Part shown: piece by piece, positions 21,777 through 35,260 of the stretch
Position numbering within the stretch: the first letter of the stretch is position 1
How the letters are laid out: each line of letters begins with the position of its first letter
Assembly: GCF_004329715.1 (NCBI RefSeq)
Contig: NZ_JXSY01000010.1
Span: forward strand, 1-64,000
DNA length: 64,000 nucleotides
Direction: 5' to 3'
Source: Bowmanella sp. JS7-9
GTDB lineage: Bacteria; Pseudomonadota; Gammaproteobacteria; Enterobacterales; Alteromonadaceae
Translations under genes and position numbers: made by a program
The notes under the pieces: model-generated
Databases searched by the model: none
Seen by the model: the letters and a program-made list of their open reading frames with translations, nothing else
What the model was told of the DNA's origin: nothing

Positions 21777-21838
21777 GTTGATTATTTAGCCAGCAACATA
21801 TAGTTTAATGACTGCTGTTCAGTTTACTTGTAAAAAAG

Positions 21839-21866
21839 TTGTAAATTTTATTTTTTCCTGTATTCT
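21839..21866 (+). promoter_or_regulatory. Putative promoter of the Csr-type RNA
   Basis: A -35 TTGTAA (21839-21844) and -10 TATTCT (21861-21866) have 16-bp spacing, putting the start near 21874. The usual CsrB promoter is activated by a GacA/UvrY-type regulator. Upstream there are TTTAC/GTAAA-like elements, but no full activator palindrome that I would vouch for. Confidence 0.5.
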
Positions 21867-21873
21867 GGCCTCC

Positions 21874-22122
21874 AGTTAAAACACGGACACGAAATACCAC
21901 AGTCAGGAAGACTGAGTACGTGCGCTAATATGTGGCGATTGCCATATAGTTTTAGGGATGGTTAATAAAGCGTCAGGATGACCAATAAATAGAAAAAGAG
22001 CTTCGTAAACAACAATAAAAAGTGAAGCGCTACACAGGACGTTGTCAGTTTCTAGGGACTGGTAATGGGAGAAGTGTCTTAAGGCACTGAATATTAAAGA
22101 GAGGCGACTATGTCGCCTTTTT
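21874..22122 (+). ncRNA. CsrB/CsrC-type CsrA-sequestering RNA
   Basis: A stretch of about 250 nt without a protein gene has the features of CsrA-sponge RNAs. Seven GGA triplets occur (21885, 21906, 21956, 21976, 22037, 22056, 22068), several in apical loops of short hairpins such as AGTC-AGGA-AGACT and GTCA-GGA-TGAC. It ends in a terminator with stem AGGCGAC (22102-22108) and GTCGCCT (22112-22118) and a T run. In E. coli csrC lies at the same place, between engB and yihI. By analogy it would titrate CsrA and relieve its repression of target mRNAs. Boundaries are estimates. Confidence 0.8.
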
Positions 22123-22148
22123 CTTTGCCTGTTGATACACTCTGCGCC

Positions 22149-22787
22149 ATGACATGCCCCCTTTGCCACTTTTCTCAAACTCACTTTTATCATCAGGATA
22201 AACGCCGCCGTTACCAGCAATGCGCGCAATGCCAACTGGTGTTCGTCGAACCAGAGTTTTTACCGAACGCACAGCAAGAGAAACATGAATACGACTTACA
22301 TGAAAATCATGCTGAAGATGAGGGTTATCGTCGTTTCCTGAATAAACTGGCAGCTCCGCTCAATCAGGTATTGCAGCCGAATAGTAACGGCTTGGATTTT
22401 GGTTGTGGTCCAACACCGCTGTTGGCCAACATGCTAAGCAAGAGTGGTGGTCATAGCATGCATGTGTTTGACCCAAACTATTATCCCAACCGCAACGTAT
22501 TGGCACAGCAATATGATTTTATTAGCTGTAGCGAAGCGATTGAACATTTTCATACGCCCTATCGTGAATGGCAGATATTTTTGGATTGCCTTAAACCGGG
22601 CGGCTGGATTGGCATCATGACCAAGCGTGTATTGAGCAAAGAAAAATTCACAAATTGGCACTACAAGAATGATTTTACCCATGTCAGTTTTTTCAGCGAG
22701 GCAACGTTCCGTTGGTTGGCTGAACGGGACAACCTTTCGATGACTATCGTGAGTAATGATGTGATCTTGCTGCAAAAACTCGCGTAG
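22149..22787 (+). CDS. Class I SAM-dependent methyltransferase with N-terminal zinc knuckle
   Basis: A 212-residue protein of unknown substrate. Residues 1-30 carry two CxxC pairs (CPLC, CAQC), a likely zinc-binding module. The SAM-binding motif I is LDFGCGPTPLLANML, followed by a motif II-like acid (VFDPNYYPN) and a post-motif CLKPGGWIGIMT. I choose the ATG at 22149, because the earlier in-frame ATG at 22110 lies in the loop of the preceding RNA's terminator. The substrate cannot be told from sequence. Confidence 0.7.
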   Translation: MTCPLCHFSQTHFYHQDKRRRYQQCAQCQLVFVEPEFLPNAQQEKHEYDLHENHAEDEGYRRFLNKLAAPLNQVLQPNSNGLDFGCGPTPLLANMLSKSGGHSMHVFDPNYYPNRNVLAQQYDFISCSEAIEHFHTPYREWQIFLDCLKPGGWIGIMTKRVLSKEKFTNWHYKNDFTHVSFFSEATFRWLAERDNLSMTIVSNDVILLQKLA

Positions 22788-22839
22788 TAAGACTTGGCAG
22801 CGTAAAATACCACCCAACTTCCCTGTTTACAGTAAAACC

Positions 22840-23355
22840 ATGGCAAAGAAAAAAACGCGTAAAGTCGGTTTAATCGGCGTGCGCAAGCTTCCTAAAGAAG
22901 AATTAGAAAAGTTGAGAAAGTCTCAACCCAGTAATGAGCGTGTCAAAAAGCATAAAGGCAAACCTGCCGGCAATAAACAAGCCGAGGGCCAGAAGAAAAA
23001 ACCTGTCGCGAAAACCAAAGCGTCAGCAGTGGATCCACGCCTCGGGAGCAAAAAGCCTATCGCGCTAATTGCCGAGGCAAAACCGAAGATAAACAAACCA
23101 CGCTTCTTCTCACCTGCACAGGAACTTGAGGCCATAGAGAACGATAAGCGTCTGGAACAGCTGATAGCGAAGTTAGAGCAAGGTAAAAAGATAACTACAG
23201 ACGAGCAACGTTTTGTCGATGAAAAACTCGCACGTCACCAACAGCTTTGTAAGATGCTCGGGATTGAAAGCGTTGATGACGTTGACGAAGAAGATGATGA
23301 CGCTGACTTGCTGGAACGTTTCGAACAGTCCGATCTCAATGAGTATCGCAAATGA
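22840..23355 (+). CDS. yihI: Der GTPase-activating protein YihI
   Basis: A 171-residue low-complexity protein with a very basic N-terminal half (MAKKKTRKVGLIG, repeated K/R and A/P) and an acidic C-terminal tail (DDVDEEDDDADLLERF). This is the make-up of YihI, which stimulates the GTPase Der (EngA) and tunes 50S assembly in E. coli. Position after engB and the Csr-type RNA fits. It overlaps the next gene by 4 bp (ATGA). Confidence 0.9.
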   Translation: MAKKKTRKVGLIGVRKLPKEELEKLRKSQPSNERVKKHKGKPAGNKQAEGQKKKPVAKTKASAVDPRLGSKKPIALIAEAKPKINKPRFFSPAQELEAIENDKRLEQLIAKLEQGKKITTDEQRFVDEKLARHQQLCKMLGIESVDDVDEEDDDADLLERFEQSDLNEYRK

Positions 23356-23792
23356 CAAATATGCTGGTTTCTGCTGCAAGCTTAATTATTCTTGGGCTCG
23401 CCGGTTACGCCGGCTATTTGCTGACGTTATTGTATAAACAAGGTCAACGACAAAAAGCCGCCCGCGCTGCTCGCATCGAGAAAATTACCGAGAGTATTCA
23501 AACCATCGCTCTGGCAACCGTCCAACAACAGTGCGATTTGTCTGAGGCGAGTATTCGGTTATGCGTGTTACTGGATGCCATCCCCGTTTTACCGCAGCCC
23601 GACTATCGTGGACGATTCCCTGCCCTGCACGCGCTATACGATAAAGTGAAAAACTTGCCGACGCACGAGGCGCGAGCGCAGCAAAACAAGCTGGAACGCC
23701 GCAAAATGGATTTGTCCCGCAGCGAATGGGAAGCAGAGTTAGAGAGTCAGATTCTGCTTGAAGCCGAAACACTGGCCAAATTTAGCGTTTAG
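23352..23792 (+). CDS. DUF2489 membrane-anchored protein
   Basis: A 146-residue protein with one N-terminal transmembrane segment (about residues 5-27), then a charged cytoplasmic domain with a conserved-looking CDLSEASIRLCVLLDAI region and a basic, Q/E-rich tail. It resembles the DUF2489 family that usually follows yihI. Function is unknown. It overlaps yihI by 4 bp and the convergent tag gene by 11 bp. Confidence 0.75.
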   Translation: MTNMLVSAASLIILGLAGYAGYLLTLLYKQGQRQKAARAARIEKITESIQTIALATVQQQCDLSEASIRLCVLLDAIPVLPQPDYRGRFPALHALYDKVKNLPTHEARAQQNKLERRKMDLSRSEWEAELESQILLEAETLAKFSV

Positions 23793-24366
23793 CCGCCGCG
23801 ACACATTCAGCGTAACAATGGCAGTCGGTAATGTGGTCATTGACCATGCCCACTGCCTGCATAAATGCGTAGCAAATCGTACTGCCGACAAAGTTAAATC
23901 CAGCTTTTTTCAGGGCCTTCGACATGGCATCTGACTCCGGACTGGTTGCGGGCACCTGTCCTTGCTCCTGCCATTTATTTACTATCGTTTTGTGCCCAAC
24001 AAATGCCCATAGAAAGTCACTGAAATTAATACCCTGCTGCTCCAATGCCAAAAATGCGCGAGCATTTCGGATAATGGACTGGATCTTCAAACGATTACGC
24101 ACGATACTCGGATTTTGCAATAAACGTTCAACGTCACCTTCGTCAAACAGGGCAATTTTTGAAGGTTCGAACTGTAGAAACGCCTGCTCGTAATTAGCCT
24201 GTTTACGCAAAATGGTGATCCAACTCAGGCCCGCTTGCTGCCCATCCAAACATAATTTTGCAAATAATTCCTGACTGTCAGACACGGGACGCCCCCACAC
24301 CTCATCGTGATATTGCTGATACATCGGATCCTTGCCTGGCCAGGCACAACGTTTTAACTGATTCAT
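23782..24366 (-). CDS. tag: DNA-3-methyladenine glycosylase I
   Basis: A 194-residue base-excision repair enzyme that removes 3-methyladenine. The start RCAWPGKDPMYQQYHDEVWGRPV and the LCLDGQQAGLSWITILRK core are characteristic. Zinc ligands are likely the N-terminal Cys and His and the C-terminal His and Cys (DHITDCHCY). Length matches E. coli Tag. It lies on the opposite strand from both neighbours. Confidence 0.96.
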   Translation of the reverse strand: MNQLKRCAWPGKDPMYQQYHDEVWGRPVSDSQELFAKLCLDGQQAGLSWITILRKQANYEQAFLQFEPSKIALFDEGDVERLLQNPSIVRNRLKIQSIIRNARAFLALEQQGINFSDFLWAFVGHKTIVNKWQEQGQVPATSPESDAMSKALKKAGFNFVGSTICYAFMQAVGMVNDHITDCHCYAECVAAAKR

Positions 24367-24469
24367 GTTTAATTCCTGAGGTTTAGCGCAAATTTAGCCT
24401 ACATTCAACGCGCCGCAAAAGGTATACTTGTGCGCATTTTTAATCGGTTCATCAGCAAAAAGTTGCCAC

Positions 24470-25375
24470 ATGCAAAAGTTTGATATTAAGACCTTTCAGG
24501 GCCTGATTCTGGCCTTACAGGATTATTGGGCGCGCCAGGGGTGCGTAATTATTCAGCCACTGGATATGCAGGTCGGTGCAGGCACCTTCCATCCAATGAC
24601 TTTCCTGCGTTCGATTGGTCCCGAGCCTATCAGCAGTGCCTATGTGCAACCGTGTCGACGTCCTACCGACGGCCGCTATGGCGAAAACCCAAACCGATTG
24701 CAGCACTATTACCAATTTCAGGTCATGCTGAAACCGTCACCCGATAATATTCAGGAATTGTATCTGGGTTCTTTACAGGAACTGGGCTTCGATCCGCTGG
24801 TTCACGATATTCGCTTTGTAGAAGACAACTGGGAATCGCCTACTTTGGGTGCCTGGGGTCTTGGCTGGGAAGTATGGCTTAACGGCATGGAAGTCACACA
24901 GTTTACCTATTTCCAACAGGTAGGGGGCCTTGAGTGCTCACCTGTAACTGGTGAAATCACCTACGGACTCGAACGTCTGGCGATGTATATCCAGGGTGTA
25001 GACAGTATTTATGATCTGGTTTGGACTGATGGCCCTATGGGTAAAGTTACCTACGGTGACGTGTTCCACCAGAATGAAGTTGAGCAATCCAAATATAACT
25101 TTGAATTGGCAGATGTACCTGCGTTGTTTAACGAGTTTGATGAGTGCGAAAAAGCGTCTCAGTTTCTTATCGAGCAAGGCCTGCCCTTACCTGCCTATGA
25201 GCAGGTTATGAAAGCCTCTCATGCATTTAACCTTCTGGATGCACGCCACGCGATTTCGGTAACCGAGCGTCAACGTTTTATTCTGCGCGTCCGCACGCTG
25301 GCAAAAGCCTGTGCAGAAGCGTACTTCGCCGCTCGCGAAGAGCTTGGATTCCCTATGTGTAAGCAGGAGCAGTAA
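24470..25375 (+). CDS. glyQ: Glycyl-tRNA synthetase alpha subunit
   Basis: A 301-residue class IIc-type subunit that forms the active site for glycine activation in the alpha2beta2 enzyme. It is recognised from [19 protein letters not shown], the [16 protein letters not shown] motif and [19 protein letters not shown] start at the ATG at 24470, because family members begin MxxFDIKTFQ; the frame is open to 24428. glyS follows after 3 bp. Confidence 0.98.
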   Translation: MQKFDIKTFQGLILALQDYWARQGCVIIQPLDMQVGAGTFHPMTFLRSIGPEPISSAYVQPCRRPTDGRYGENPNRLQHYYQFQVMLKPSPDNIQELYLGSLQELGFDPLVHDIRFVEDNWESPTLGAWGLGWEVWLNGMEVTQFTYFQQVGGLECSPVTGEITYGLERLAMYIQGVDSIYDLVWTDGPMGKVTYGDVFHQNEVEQSKYNFELADVPALFNEFDECEKASQFLIEQGLPLPAYEQVMKASHAFNLLDARHAISVTERQRFILRVRTLAKACAEAYFAAREELGFPMCKQEQ

Positions 25376-25378
25376 TTC

Positions 25379-27448
25379 ATGCAGTCAGAAAATCTATTAA
25401 TTGAAATTGGCACCGAAGAACTGCCACCAAAGTCACTTGCCGCCCTAGCGACAGCATTAGCAGACAATCTGCAGGCCGAACTGGACGCTGCCGGACTCAG
25501 CTACAGTCAAGTCAACTGGCTAGCCTCACCACGCCGTCTGGCAGTAAAAGTAAGTCAATTAGCCTGGCAGCAAGCAGATAAGACGATTGAAAAGCGTGGT
25601 CCTGCCGTTTCTGCCGCATTCGATGCAGAAGGTAATCCAACCAAAGCCGCGCTGGGTTGGGCCAAAGGTAACGGGATTGAAATCAGTCAGGCTGAGCGTT
25701 TATCCACGGATAAAGGCGAATGGTTGGTTTATCAGGCATTACAGCAAGGTCAGCCGCTGGATCAGTTGATCGAAGGCATGCTTAGCATTGCCGTTGCAAA
25801 ATTGCCGGTACCCAAACCAATGCGTTGGGGCAACAACAAGACACAGTTTATCCGCCCTGTTCATACCCTCACGGTAATGTATGGCGAGCGCGTTTTACCA
25901 GCTAGTGTATTGGGAAGGACATCGGCCAATGTGCTAAACGGTCATCGATTTCATTCACAAGGGCAAGTTACCCTCAATCATGCCGACCAATATGAAGCCG
26001 TACTCGAGCAACAGTATGTTGTTGTTGATTTCGCAGAGCGTAAAGACATTATTCGGGCGCAGATTGATGCCAAAGCCAAAGAAATTGGCGCAGTAGCCGA
26101 GATTCAGGAAGATCTGCTTAACGAAGTGACAGCGTTGGTTGAGTGGCCGGTGGCGATGCTAGCGGAGTTTGAAGAGTCGTTCCTCGCCGTGCCACAGGAA
26201 GCCCTGATTTACACGATGAAGGGTGACCAAAAGTATTTCCCGCTTTTCGATAACCAGGGCCGCTTAATCAATAAGTTTATTTTTATCAGCAACATTGAAA
26301 GTAAAGACCCTATTCAGGTCATCAGTGGCAACGAAAAGGTTATACGTCCACGTTTGGCCGACGCACAATTTTTCTTTAATACCGATAAGAAGCAGAGCCT
26401 GGAAAGCCGGATTGCGACGTTAGGTACTGTGGTGTTCCAGCAAAAACTGGGCACATTAAAAGACAAATCAGAACGTATTGCAGAATTGGCTGGTTTTATT
26501 GCCGAGCAACTCGGTGCTGACGTTCAGCAGGCCAAACGTGCCGGTTTGCTGAGTAAAACCGATCTGATGACCAATATGGTCATGGAATTCCCGGATGTGC
26601 AGGGTGTGATGGGCATGCATTATGCCTATCACGACGGCGAACCGGAAAACGTTGCCAATGCACTAAACGAACAGTATATGCCGCGTTTCGCCGGCGATGC
26701 ATTACCGCAAAATCCTATCAGCTGCGCGGTCGCGCTAGCCGATAAACTGGACACCCTGGTTGGTATCATGGGTATTGGCATGTTACCCAAAGGCGATAAA
26801 GATCCTTTTGCCTTGCGACGTGCTGCCATAGGTACACTGCGCGTTATTGCCGAAAGCAAATTACCATTGGATTTACAGGTTCTAATCGCCAAAGCAGCGT
26901 CGTTATTGACGGATAAGCTCAGCAATCAAACCGTTGAACAGGACGTTCTGGAGTTCTTGCTAGGTCGTCTGCGGGCGTTGTATCAGGAGCAAGGGATTAC
27001 AGTAGATGTAATTCAGGCTGTGTTGGCTCGTAAACCTACTCAACCAACAGACTTCGCTGCGCGAATTTTTGCGGTAAGCCACTTCAAGTCATTAGCAGGC
27101 GCAGAAGCATTGGCAGCAGCCAATAAGCGCGTATCCAACATTCTTAGTAAGAATGCGTCAGACGTATCAGAAGGCTGGCAGTTATCTTTGCTACAAGAAG
27201 ACGCAGAGATAGCGCTTGGAGAAGCCTTACAAGCCGTAAAAGGGCGTACAGCACCTGCGGTAGCCAGTAACGATTACCAGCAAGTATTAACCGAACTTGC
27301 CACGTTGCGCGAAGAGGTAGACGCGTTTTTTGATCAGGTAATGGTCATGGCTGATGACGCTGAACTGCGGAAAAATCGACTGGGTCTGTTAAATGATTTA
27401 CAGCAACAATTCCTTCAGGTTGCTGATATCGCCTTGTTAAATCAATAA
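25379..27448 (+). CDS. glyS: Glycyl-tRNA synthetase beta subunit
   Basis: A 689-residue beta subunit of the tetrameric glycyl-tRNA synthetase, needed for tRNA binding. Marks are [56 protein letters not shown] and a C-terminal DALR-type anticodon-binding region ending [10 protein letters not shown]. Full length. It is translated right behind glyQ, which favours equal amounts of the two subunits. Confidence 0.98.
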   Translation: MQSENLLIEIGTEELPPKSLAALATALADNLQAELDAAGLSYSQVNWLASPRRLAVKVSQLAWQQADKTIEKRGPAVSAAFDAEGNPTKAALGWAKGNGIEISQAERLSTDKGEWLVYQALQQGQPLDQLIEGMLSIAVAKLPVPKPMRWGNNKTQFIRPVHTLTVMYGERVLPASVLGRTSANVLNGHRFHSQGQVTLNHADQYEAVLEQQYVVVDFAERKDIIRAQIDAKAKEIGAVAEIQEDLLNEVTALVEWPVAMLAEFEESFLAVPQEALIYTMKGDQKYFPLFDNQGRLINKFIFISNIESKDPIQVISGNEKVIRPRLADAQFFFNTDKKQSLESRIATLGTVVFQQKLGTLKDKSERIAELAGFIAEQLGADVQQAKRAGLLSKTDLMTNMVMEFPDVQGVMGMHYAYHDGEPENVANALNEQYMPRFAGDALPQNPISCAVALADKLDTLVGIMGIGMLPKGDKDPFALRRAAIGTLRVIAESKLPLDLQVLIAKAASLLTDKLSNQTVEQDVLEFLLGRLRALYQEQGITVDVIQAVLARKPTQPTDFAARIFAVSHFKSLAGAEALAAANKRVSNILSKNASDVSEGWQLSLLQEDAEIALGEALQAVKGRTAPAVASNDYQQVLTELATLREEVDAFFDQVMVMADDAELRKNRLGLLNDLQQQFLQVADIALLNQ

Positions 27449-27464
27449 GAAGCAGGATAACCCG

Positions 27465-27905
27465 TTGTTTAAACGTTTATTACCAGCCACATTGGCATTA
27501 ATGCTAAGTGGCTGTAGTACCCCAATTAAGAATTACCTCGAAATGACCCCGAGACCGGACTACGCAAATATGTATCTGGTCGGTAATTTTACCTGGTGGG
27601 AAGTCGATAATAAGTATCAATTGGTCAATGAGTTCGGATATCGCTACGTAGCAGATGCACAACTGATAGCCGATGGACAGCCTTACGAATTTAAGTTCAT
27701 CGATAAGGGCTGGAGCGCCGGTACGAACTGCGGTTACGCCTTCGAAAATAAAGATAAAACCTTGTACGAAGGTCAGTGGGTAAACGCCAACTGTTTTTCT
27801 GGTTTCGAAAATTTCCAGTTTACCCCGGAAAAATCAGGCAAGTTCCGTTTCGTTATCGACTTTCAGGACAGCGAATATCCGCGCGTCACAGTAAACCGCT
27901 TGTAA
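27465..27905 (+). CDS. Small predicted lipoprotein
   Basis: A 146-residue protein starting at TTG, with AGGA nearby, 16 bp after glyS. The N-terminal signal ends in a lipobox (LMLSGC, Cys at 17), so it should be a lipid-anchored envelope protein. The mature part is rich in aromatic and beta-strand residues; MYLVGNFTWWEVDNKY faintly recalls the carbohydrate-binding E-set module CBM48. Two cysteines in mature positions could pair. I do not recognise the family. Confidence 0.65.
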   Translation: MFKRLLPATLALMLSGCSTPIKNYLEMTPRPDYANMYLVGNFTWWEVDNKYQLVNEFGYRYVADAQLIADGQPYEFKFIDKGWSAGTNCGYAFENKDKTLYEGQWVNANCFSGFENFQFTPEKSGKFRFVIDFQDSEYPRVTVNRL

Positions 27906-27948
27906 GTAACGCTTCACCAACGGATTGGACTTCCCGAAATTCAACTAT

Positions 27949-27976
27949 AAAAAAAGAGGCGTTTGCCTCTTTTTTT
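27949..27976. terminator. Bidirectional terminator between the lipoprotein gene and gyrB
   Basis: A 12-bp perfect inverted repeat (GAGGC/GCCTC core flanked by A and T runs) with a 4-nt loop. It serves both convergent transcripts. Confidence 0.92.
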
Positions 27977-27993
27977 ATTTAATTATCAAATAG

Positions 27994-31513
<3,520 letters not shown>

Positions 31514-31528
31514 AGGTGTGTCGCTATC

Positions 31529-32632
31529 TTAGAGGCGCATTGGCATGATGACGTAGAGTGCTGCGTCATCATCAGAAGCTTCGATTAATGCACTGCTATT
31601 GGCATCAGCCAACGAAATCTTGACTTGCTCAGAGCTTAGCGTATTGAACACGTCCAGCAGGTAAGCGACATTGAAGCCAATCTCGAGAGAATCACCCTGG
31701 TAGTTCACATCAACGATTTCTTCGGCTTCTTCCTGCTCTGGGTTATTTGCAGTGATTTTTAGCTCACCCGATGTCAGATTCAAGCGTACACCACGGAACT
31801 TTTCATTAGACAAGATGGCTGCACGGGCAAATGAGTTTTTGAGTAACCCCTTCTCGGCTATAACTGTCTTATCCCCATCTTTCGGCAGCACACGGCGATA
31901 ATCCGGGAAGCGGCCATCCACTAATTTACTGGTAAAGATAAAATCACTGGAGAACATCCGGATGTGGTTTGCACCAATCTGGATCTTAACCTGCTTGTCA
32001 CCATCTCCAATTAAACGTTGGATCTCTATCACACCCTTGCGAGGAATGATCACCTGACGAACCGGTAATGGTGTTTCGGTATACGCCAAGCGACAGAGCG
32101 CTAGACGGTGTCCATCGGTCGCAACGGTTCTGATCACACCCTCTTCTGTCTCCAACGACATACCGTTCAAATAATAGCGAACGTCTTGCTGAGCCATTGC
32201 AAATTGGGTGCTATCAATCAGCTTCTTAAGTTCGGCCTGAGAAATCTCGAATTCGAGATCACCCTGCCAATCTTCCAGATTTGGATAATCCGATGCAGAT
32301 AAAGTGGATAAAGTGAAACGGCTTCGACCTGAACGCAACAATGCGCGACTGTCCTCAACACTGAACTGAACTTCACTGCCTTCGGGTAAACCACGAACAA
32401 TATCAAACAGTTTTTTCGCAGGAACCGTGATTTCTCCATCCTGATGATCACCTGTCAGAGTGACATTAGAAATGAGTTCAACCTCTAAATCAGTACCAGT
32501 CAGCCACAGTGAGCCTTCACTTACCTTGATCAGTACATTGGAGAGAATTGGTAAGGTATGACGTCGTTCAACGGCACCGGATACTAACTGAAGCGGTTGT
32601 AAAAAGTTTTCCCTGCTAATTGTAAATTTCAT
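31529..32632 (-). CDS. dnaN: DNA polymerase III beta subunit (sliding clamp)
   Basis: A 367-residue ring-forming clamp that tethers polymerase III and other partners to DNA. It begins MKFTISRENFLQPLQLVSG and ends in the family's VIMPMRL. The three topologically equal domains are of normal length, and GTDLEVEL and ATDGHRLAL are visible. It lies 20 bp downstream of dnaA and is probably co-transcribed. Confidence 0.98.
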   Translation of the reverse strand: MKFTISRENFLQPLQLVSGAVERRHTLPILSNVLIKVSEGSLWLTGTDLEVELISNVTLTGDHQDGEITVPAKKLFDIVRGLPEGSEVQFSVEDSRALLRSGRSRFTLSTLSASDYPNLEDWQGDLEFEISQAELKKLIDSTQFAMAQQDVRYYLNGMSLETEEGVIRTVATDGHRLALCRLAYTETPLPVRQVIIPRKGVIEIQRLIGDGDKQVKIQIGANHIRMFSSDFIFTSKLVDGRFPDYRRVLPKDGDKTVIAEKGLLKNSFARAAILSNEKFRGVRLNLTSGELKITANNPEQEEAEEIVDVNYQGDSLEIGFNVAYLLDVFNTLSSEQVKISLADANSSALIEASDDDAALYVIMPMRL

Positions 32633-32652
32633 GCGCTTACTCTTAATTCTTC

Positions 32653-34011
32653 TTATGACGACAATGTTCGGATCAGGTTTTGATAATCTTCTTTAATATC
32701 ATGACTTTCTTCGCGTAACTGTTCAATCTTACGACAGGCATGTAACACTGTTGTATGATCTCGTCCGCCAAAAGCATCGCCTATTTCAGGCAAACTATGA
32801 TTCGTGAGTTCCTTCGCCAGAGCCATGGCAACCTGACGTGGACGCGCTACACTGCGGCTACGACGTTTTGACAAAATATCCGCGACTTTGATCTTATAGT
32901 ATTCAGCCACTGTCTTCTGAATATTGTCAATGGTGACTAACTTTTCTTGTAACGCGAGTAAATCGCGCAGTGCTTCACGCACAAAATCAATGGTAATAGG
33001 TCGGCCGGTAAAGTTAGCGTTCGCGATGACGCGGTTTAACGCGCCTTCTAACTCACGTACATTACTGCGCAGGCGCTTAGCGATAAAAAATGCGACCTCG
33101 TCTGGCAGATGAATGCGGTTTTCTTGTGCCTTACGCATCAGGATCGCCACCCGGGTCTCTAACTCAGGCGGGTCTATCGCCATGGTAAGACCCCAACCGA
33201 AACGGGATTTAAGACGATCTTCCACACCCTGAATTTCTTTAGGATAACGATCTGACGTTAAGATGATCTGCTGATTACCTTCGAGTAGCGAGTTTATCGT
33301 ATGGAAAAACTCTTCCTGACTACGTTCCTTATTGGCGAAAAACTGGATGTCATCGATTAGCAACGCATCGAGAGAACGGTAATAACGCTTAAATTCTTCA
33401 ATCGCATTATTTTGCAGTGATTTGACCATGTCCTGAACAAATCGCTCTGAATGCATATACACCACTTTGGCATCTTTCTTTTTCGCCATGATGCCATTAC
33501 CCACAGCATGCAACAGGTGAGTCTTACCTAAACCTGTCCCACCGTAGATATACAGAGGGTTAGAACTCTTACTACCGGGATTATTCGCAACCTGAATCGC
33601 TGCCGCCTTGGCCATGTGGTTAGACTTACCTTCCACAAAGTTATCAAACTGATAGTTTGGATTGATATTACTTTTAGGAGGCATCGCCGCCGGCGGTTGC
33701 TGGGCAACTGATTGTTCAAACACCCTAGCTGGTTGCTCCACAGCCTGACGAGTAAACACAGGTGTGACGGGACGCATCGCGCTAACTTCGAAACGCAACG
33801 TGGGCGCATTGCCATGGCAGAATTCACGACATAACGAACTAATTTGATCAATGTAATTATCTTTGACCCAATCCAGCACAAATCGATTTGGGGCAAACAA
33901 CACTAACGTGTTGCTGTCCAACTCAGCGCGCAGTGGTCTTATCCACATGCTAAATTGCTGAGTTGGCAATTCTTGCTGCAGTCGTTCCAGACATTGATTC
34001 CAAAGTGACAT
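32653..34011 (-). CDS. dnaA: Chromosomal replication initiator DnaA
   Basis: A 452-residue AAA+ initiator that binds DnaA boxes and melts oriC. Domain I starts [15 protein letters not shown], with a proline-rich domain II around 95-120. Domain III has Walker [13 protein letters not shown] and Walker [10 protein letters not shown]. Domain IV ends with the DNA-binding signature [16 protein letters not shown] start at the ATG at 34011, because family members begin M-S-L-W; an in-frame ATG at 34026 adds five residues. Perfect DnaA boxes upstream suggest autoregulation. Confidence 0.97.
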   Translation of the reverse strand: MSLWNQCLERLQQELPTQQFSMWIRPLRAELDSNTLVLFAPNRFVLDWVKDNYIDQISSLCREFCHGNAPTLRFEVSAMRPVTPVFTRQAVEQPARVFEQSVAQQPPAAMPPKSNINPNYQFDNFVEGKSNHMAKAAAIQVANNPGSKSSNPLYIYGGTGLGKTHLLHAVGNGIMAKKKDAKVVYMHSERFVQDMVKSLQNNAIEEFKRYYRSLDALLIDDIQFFANKERSQEEFFHTINSLLEGNQQIILTSDRYPKEIQGVEDRLKSRFGWGLTMAIDPPELETRVAILMRKAQENRIHLPDEVAFFIAKRLRSNVRELEGALNRVIANANFTGRPITIDFVREALRDLLALQEKLVTIDNIQKTVAEYYKIKVADILSKRRSRSVARPRQVAMALAKELTNHSLPEIGDAFGGRDHTTVLHACRKIEQLREESHDIKEDYQNLIRTLSS

Positions 34012-34026
34012 AAACGCACGTTCCAT

Positions 34027-34425
34027 CAGGCCTGAACATCACTTTCAAGCCAATTTTAATTCTTTTACCGGGGGCCTTTTTTGCTTATTCGTTGCAATGA
34101 CCATGTATCGTGCCGCGAAGTATTTTTCAGCGGGCAACGATTATCGCGCAAATTTATCCACAACTTCAACATTGAATTTAAGCGGATTTATGCTTTCCCC
34201 TAAAAAATGATATACACCATTGTTTTATATCAACTTTTTATCATGAAAGGCGGGTAACAAGAATGGTCAGTTACACTCCGCAATAAATCGTTGTTGGCTA
34301 AAAAGTTGGCAAAAACCTTGCTATTAGCGACATTTTCTGTGGATAAAGAAACCAGTTTTTGCACTTTTATCAACAAGCCACTACTCGATCAGGCAAAAAC
34401 TCTTATGGATCTGGACGATCAGTCG
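34027..34425. promoter_or_regulatory. dnaA upstream region with DnaA boxes
   Basis: A gene-free AT-rich stretch between dnaA and rpmH. It contains two perfect DnaA boxes, TTATCCACA at 34154-34162 and its complement TGTGGATAA at 34338-34346, and a near-match TTATCAACA at 34367-34375. Few GATC sites occur here, so I read it as a DnaA-controlled dnaA promoter region rather than the main origin. Confidence 0.6.
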
Positions 34426-34454
34426 TTGACAACGTGCCTTACTCTCTTTAGAAT
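34426..34454 (+). promoter_or_regulatory. Sigma-70 promoter of rpmH-rnpA
   Basis: A perfect -35 TTGACA (34426-34431), a 17-bp spacer and a -10 TAGAAT (34449-34454) predict a start near 34461 and a leader of about 60 nt before rpmH. It is one of the strongest promoter matches in the window. Confidence 0.8.
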
Positions 34455-34506
34455 TCGCCGTCCTTTTTGAGCGGTTATCGTTCAATAAGTTGTAATTAAC
34501 CTTTAA

Positions 34507-34656
<150 letters not shown>

Positions 34657-34670
34657 GTACATATATCGAA

Positions 34671-35030
34671 GTGGGTGAAAAATCTTTTTCAAGGGCAGTC
34701 AGACTTCTGACTCCCACCCATTTCGAGAATGTATTCTCTGATGCTGTTGCAGCATCCACTCCTCATATCACTTTACTGGCAAAAAAAAACCAACTGGATC
34801 ACCCCAGACTCGGGATCACGCTGGCTAAAAAACGTATTCGCAGAGCCCATGAACGTAACCGCGTAAAGCGAATCGTACGTGAGAGTTTTCGCCACCATTT
34901 ACCACAACTGGGCAATATCGATATTGTCATAATTGGTAAATCCGGTCTGGATCAGCTGAGTAATCAGGATCTGTTTAAACTATTGGAAAAGCAGTGGAAC
35001 CGCATCTCTCGCCGTTGCAGCGAGCGTTAA
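34671..35030 (+). CDS. rnpA: Ribonuclease P protein component
   Basis: A 119-residue basic protein subunit of RNase P, which trims the 5' leader of tRNA precursors. The RNR signature [13 protein letters not shown] is present, together with [14 protein letters not shown]. It starts at a GTG and overlaps yidD by 37 bp. Confidence 0.96.
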   Translation: MGEKSFSRAVRLLTPTHFENVFSDAVAASTPHITLLAKKNQLDHPRLGITLAKKRIRRAHERNRVKRIVRESFRHHLPQLGNIDIVIIGKSGLDQLSNQDLFKLLEKQWNRISRRCSER

Positions 35031-35248
35031 TCGCGGGCCTAAAAGGCTACAAGTGTTGTATTTCCCCTCTACTCGGGCAAAACTGTCGTTTCTATCCAAG
35101 CTGCTCTAATTACGCCATGGAAGCAATTAAAGTCCATGGGGCGGCAATTGGTGGTTGGTTAACCGTTAAACGCATTATAAAATGCAACCCTTTACATCCG
35201 GGTGGAATTGACCCGGTTCCAGAAAAACCCTCGAAAGAGACAGAATAA
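34994..35248 (+). CDS. yidD: Membrane protein insertion efficiency factor YidD
   Basis: An 84-residue protein (DUF37/YidD) thought to aid YidC-dependent insertion of membrane proteins. Conserved cysteines and motifs are seen in [18 protein letters not shown] and [14 protein letters not shown]. Its GTG start lies inside rnpA in another frame, as in other gammaproteobacteria. yidC follows after 12 bp. Confidence 0.95.
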   Translation: MEPHLSPLQRALIAGLKGYKCCISPLLGQNCRFYPSCSNYAMEAIKVHGAAIGGWLTVKRIIKCNPLHPGGIDPVPEKPSKETE

Positions 35249-35260
35249 AAGTAGTCAGAT

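Noticed and set aside
21777-21838. GacA/UvrY palindrome upstream of the Csr-type RNA
   Set aside because: Only TTTAC and GTAAA fragments are present, with wrong spacing for the known motif.
21903-22235. 110-codon minus-strand open frame over the Csr-type RNA
   Set aside because: It lies antisense to the regulatory RNA and the methyltransferase start and has no coding character I can see.
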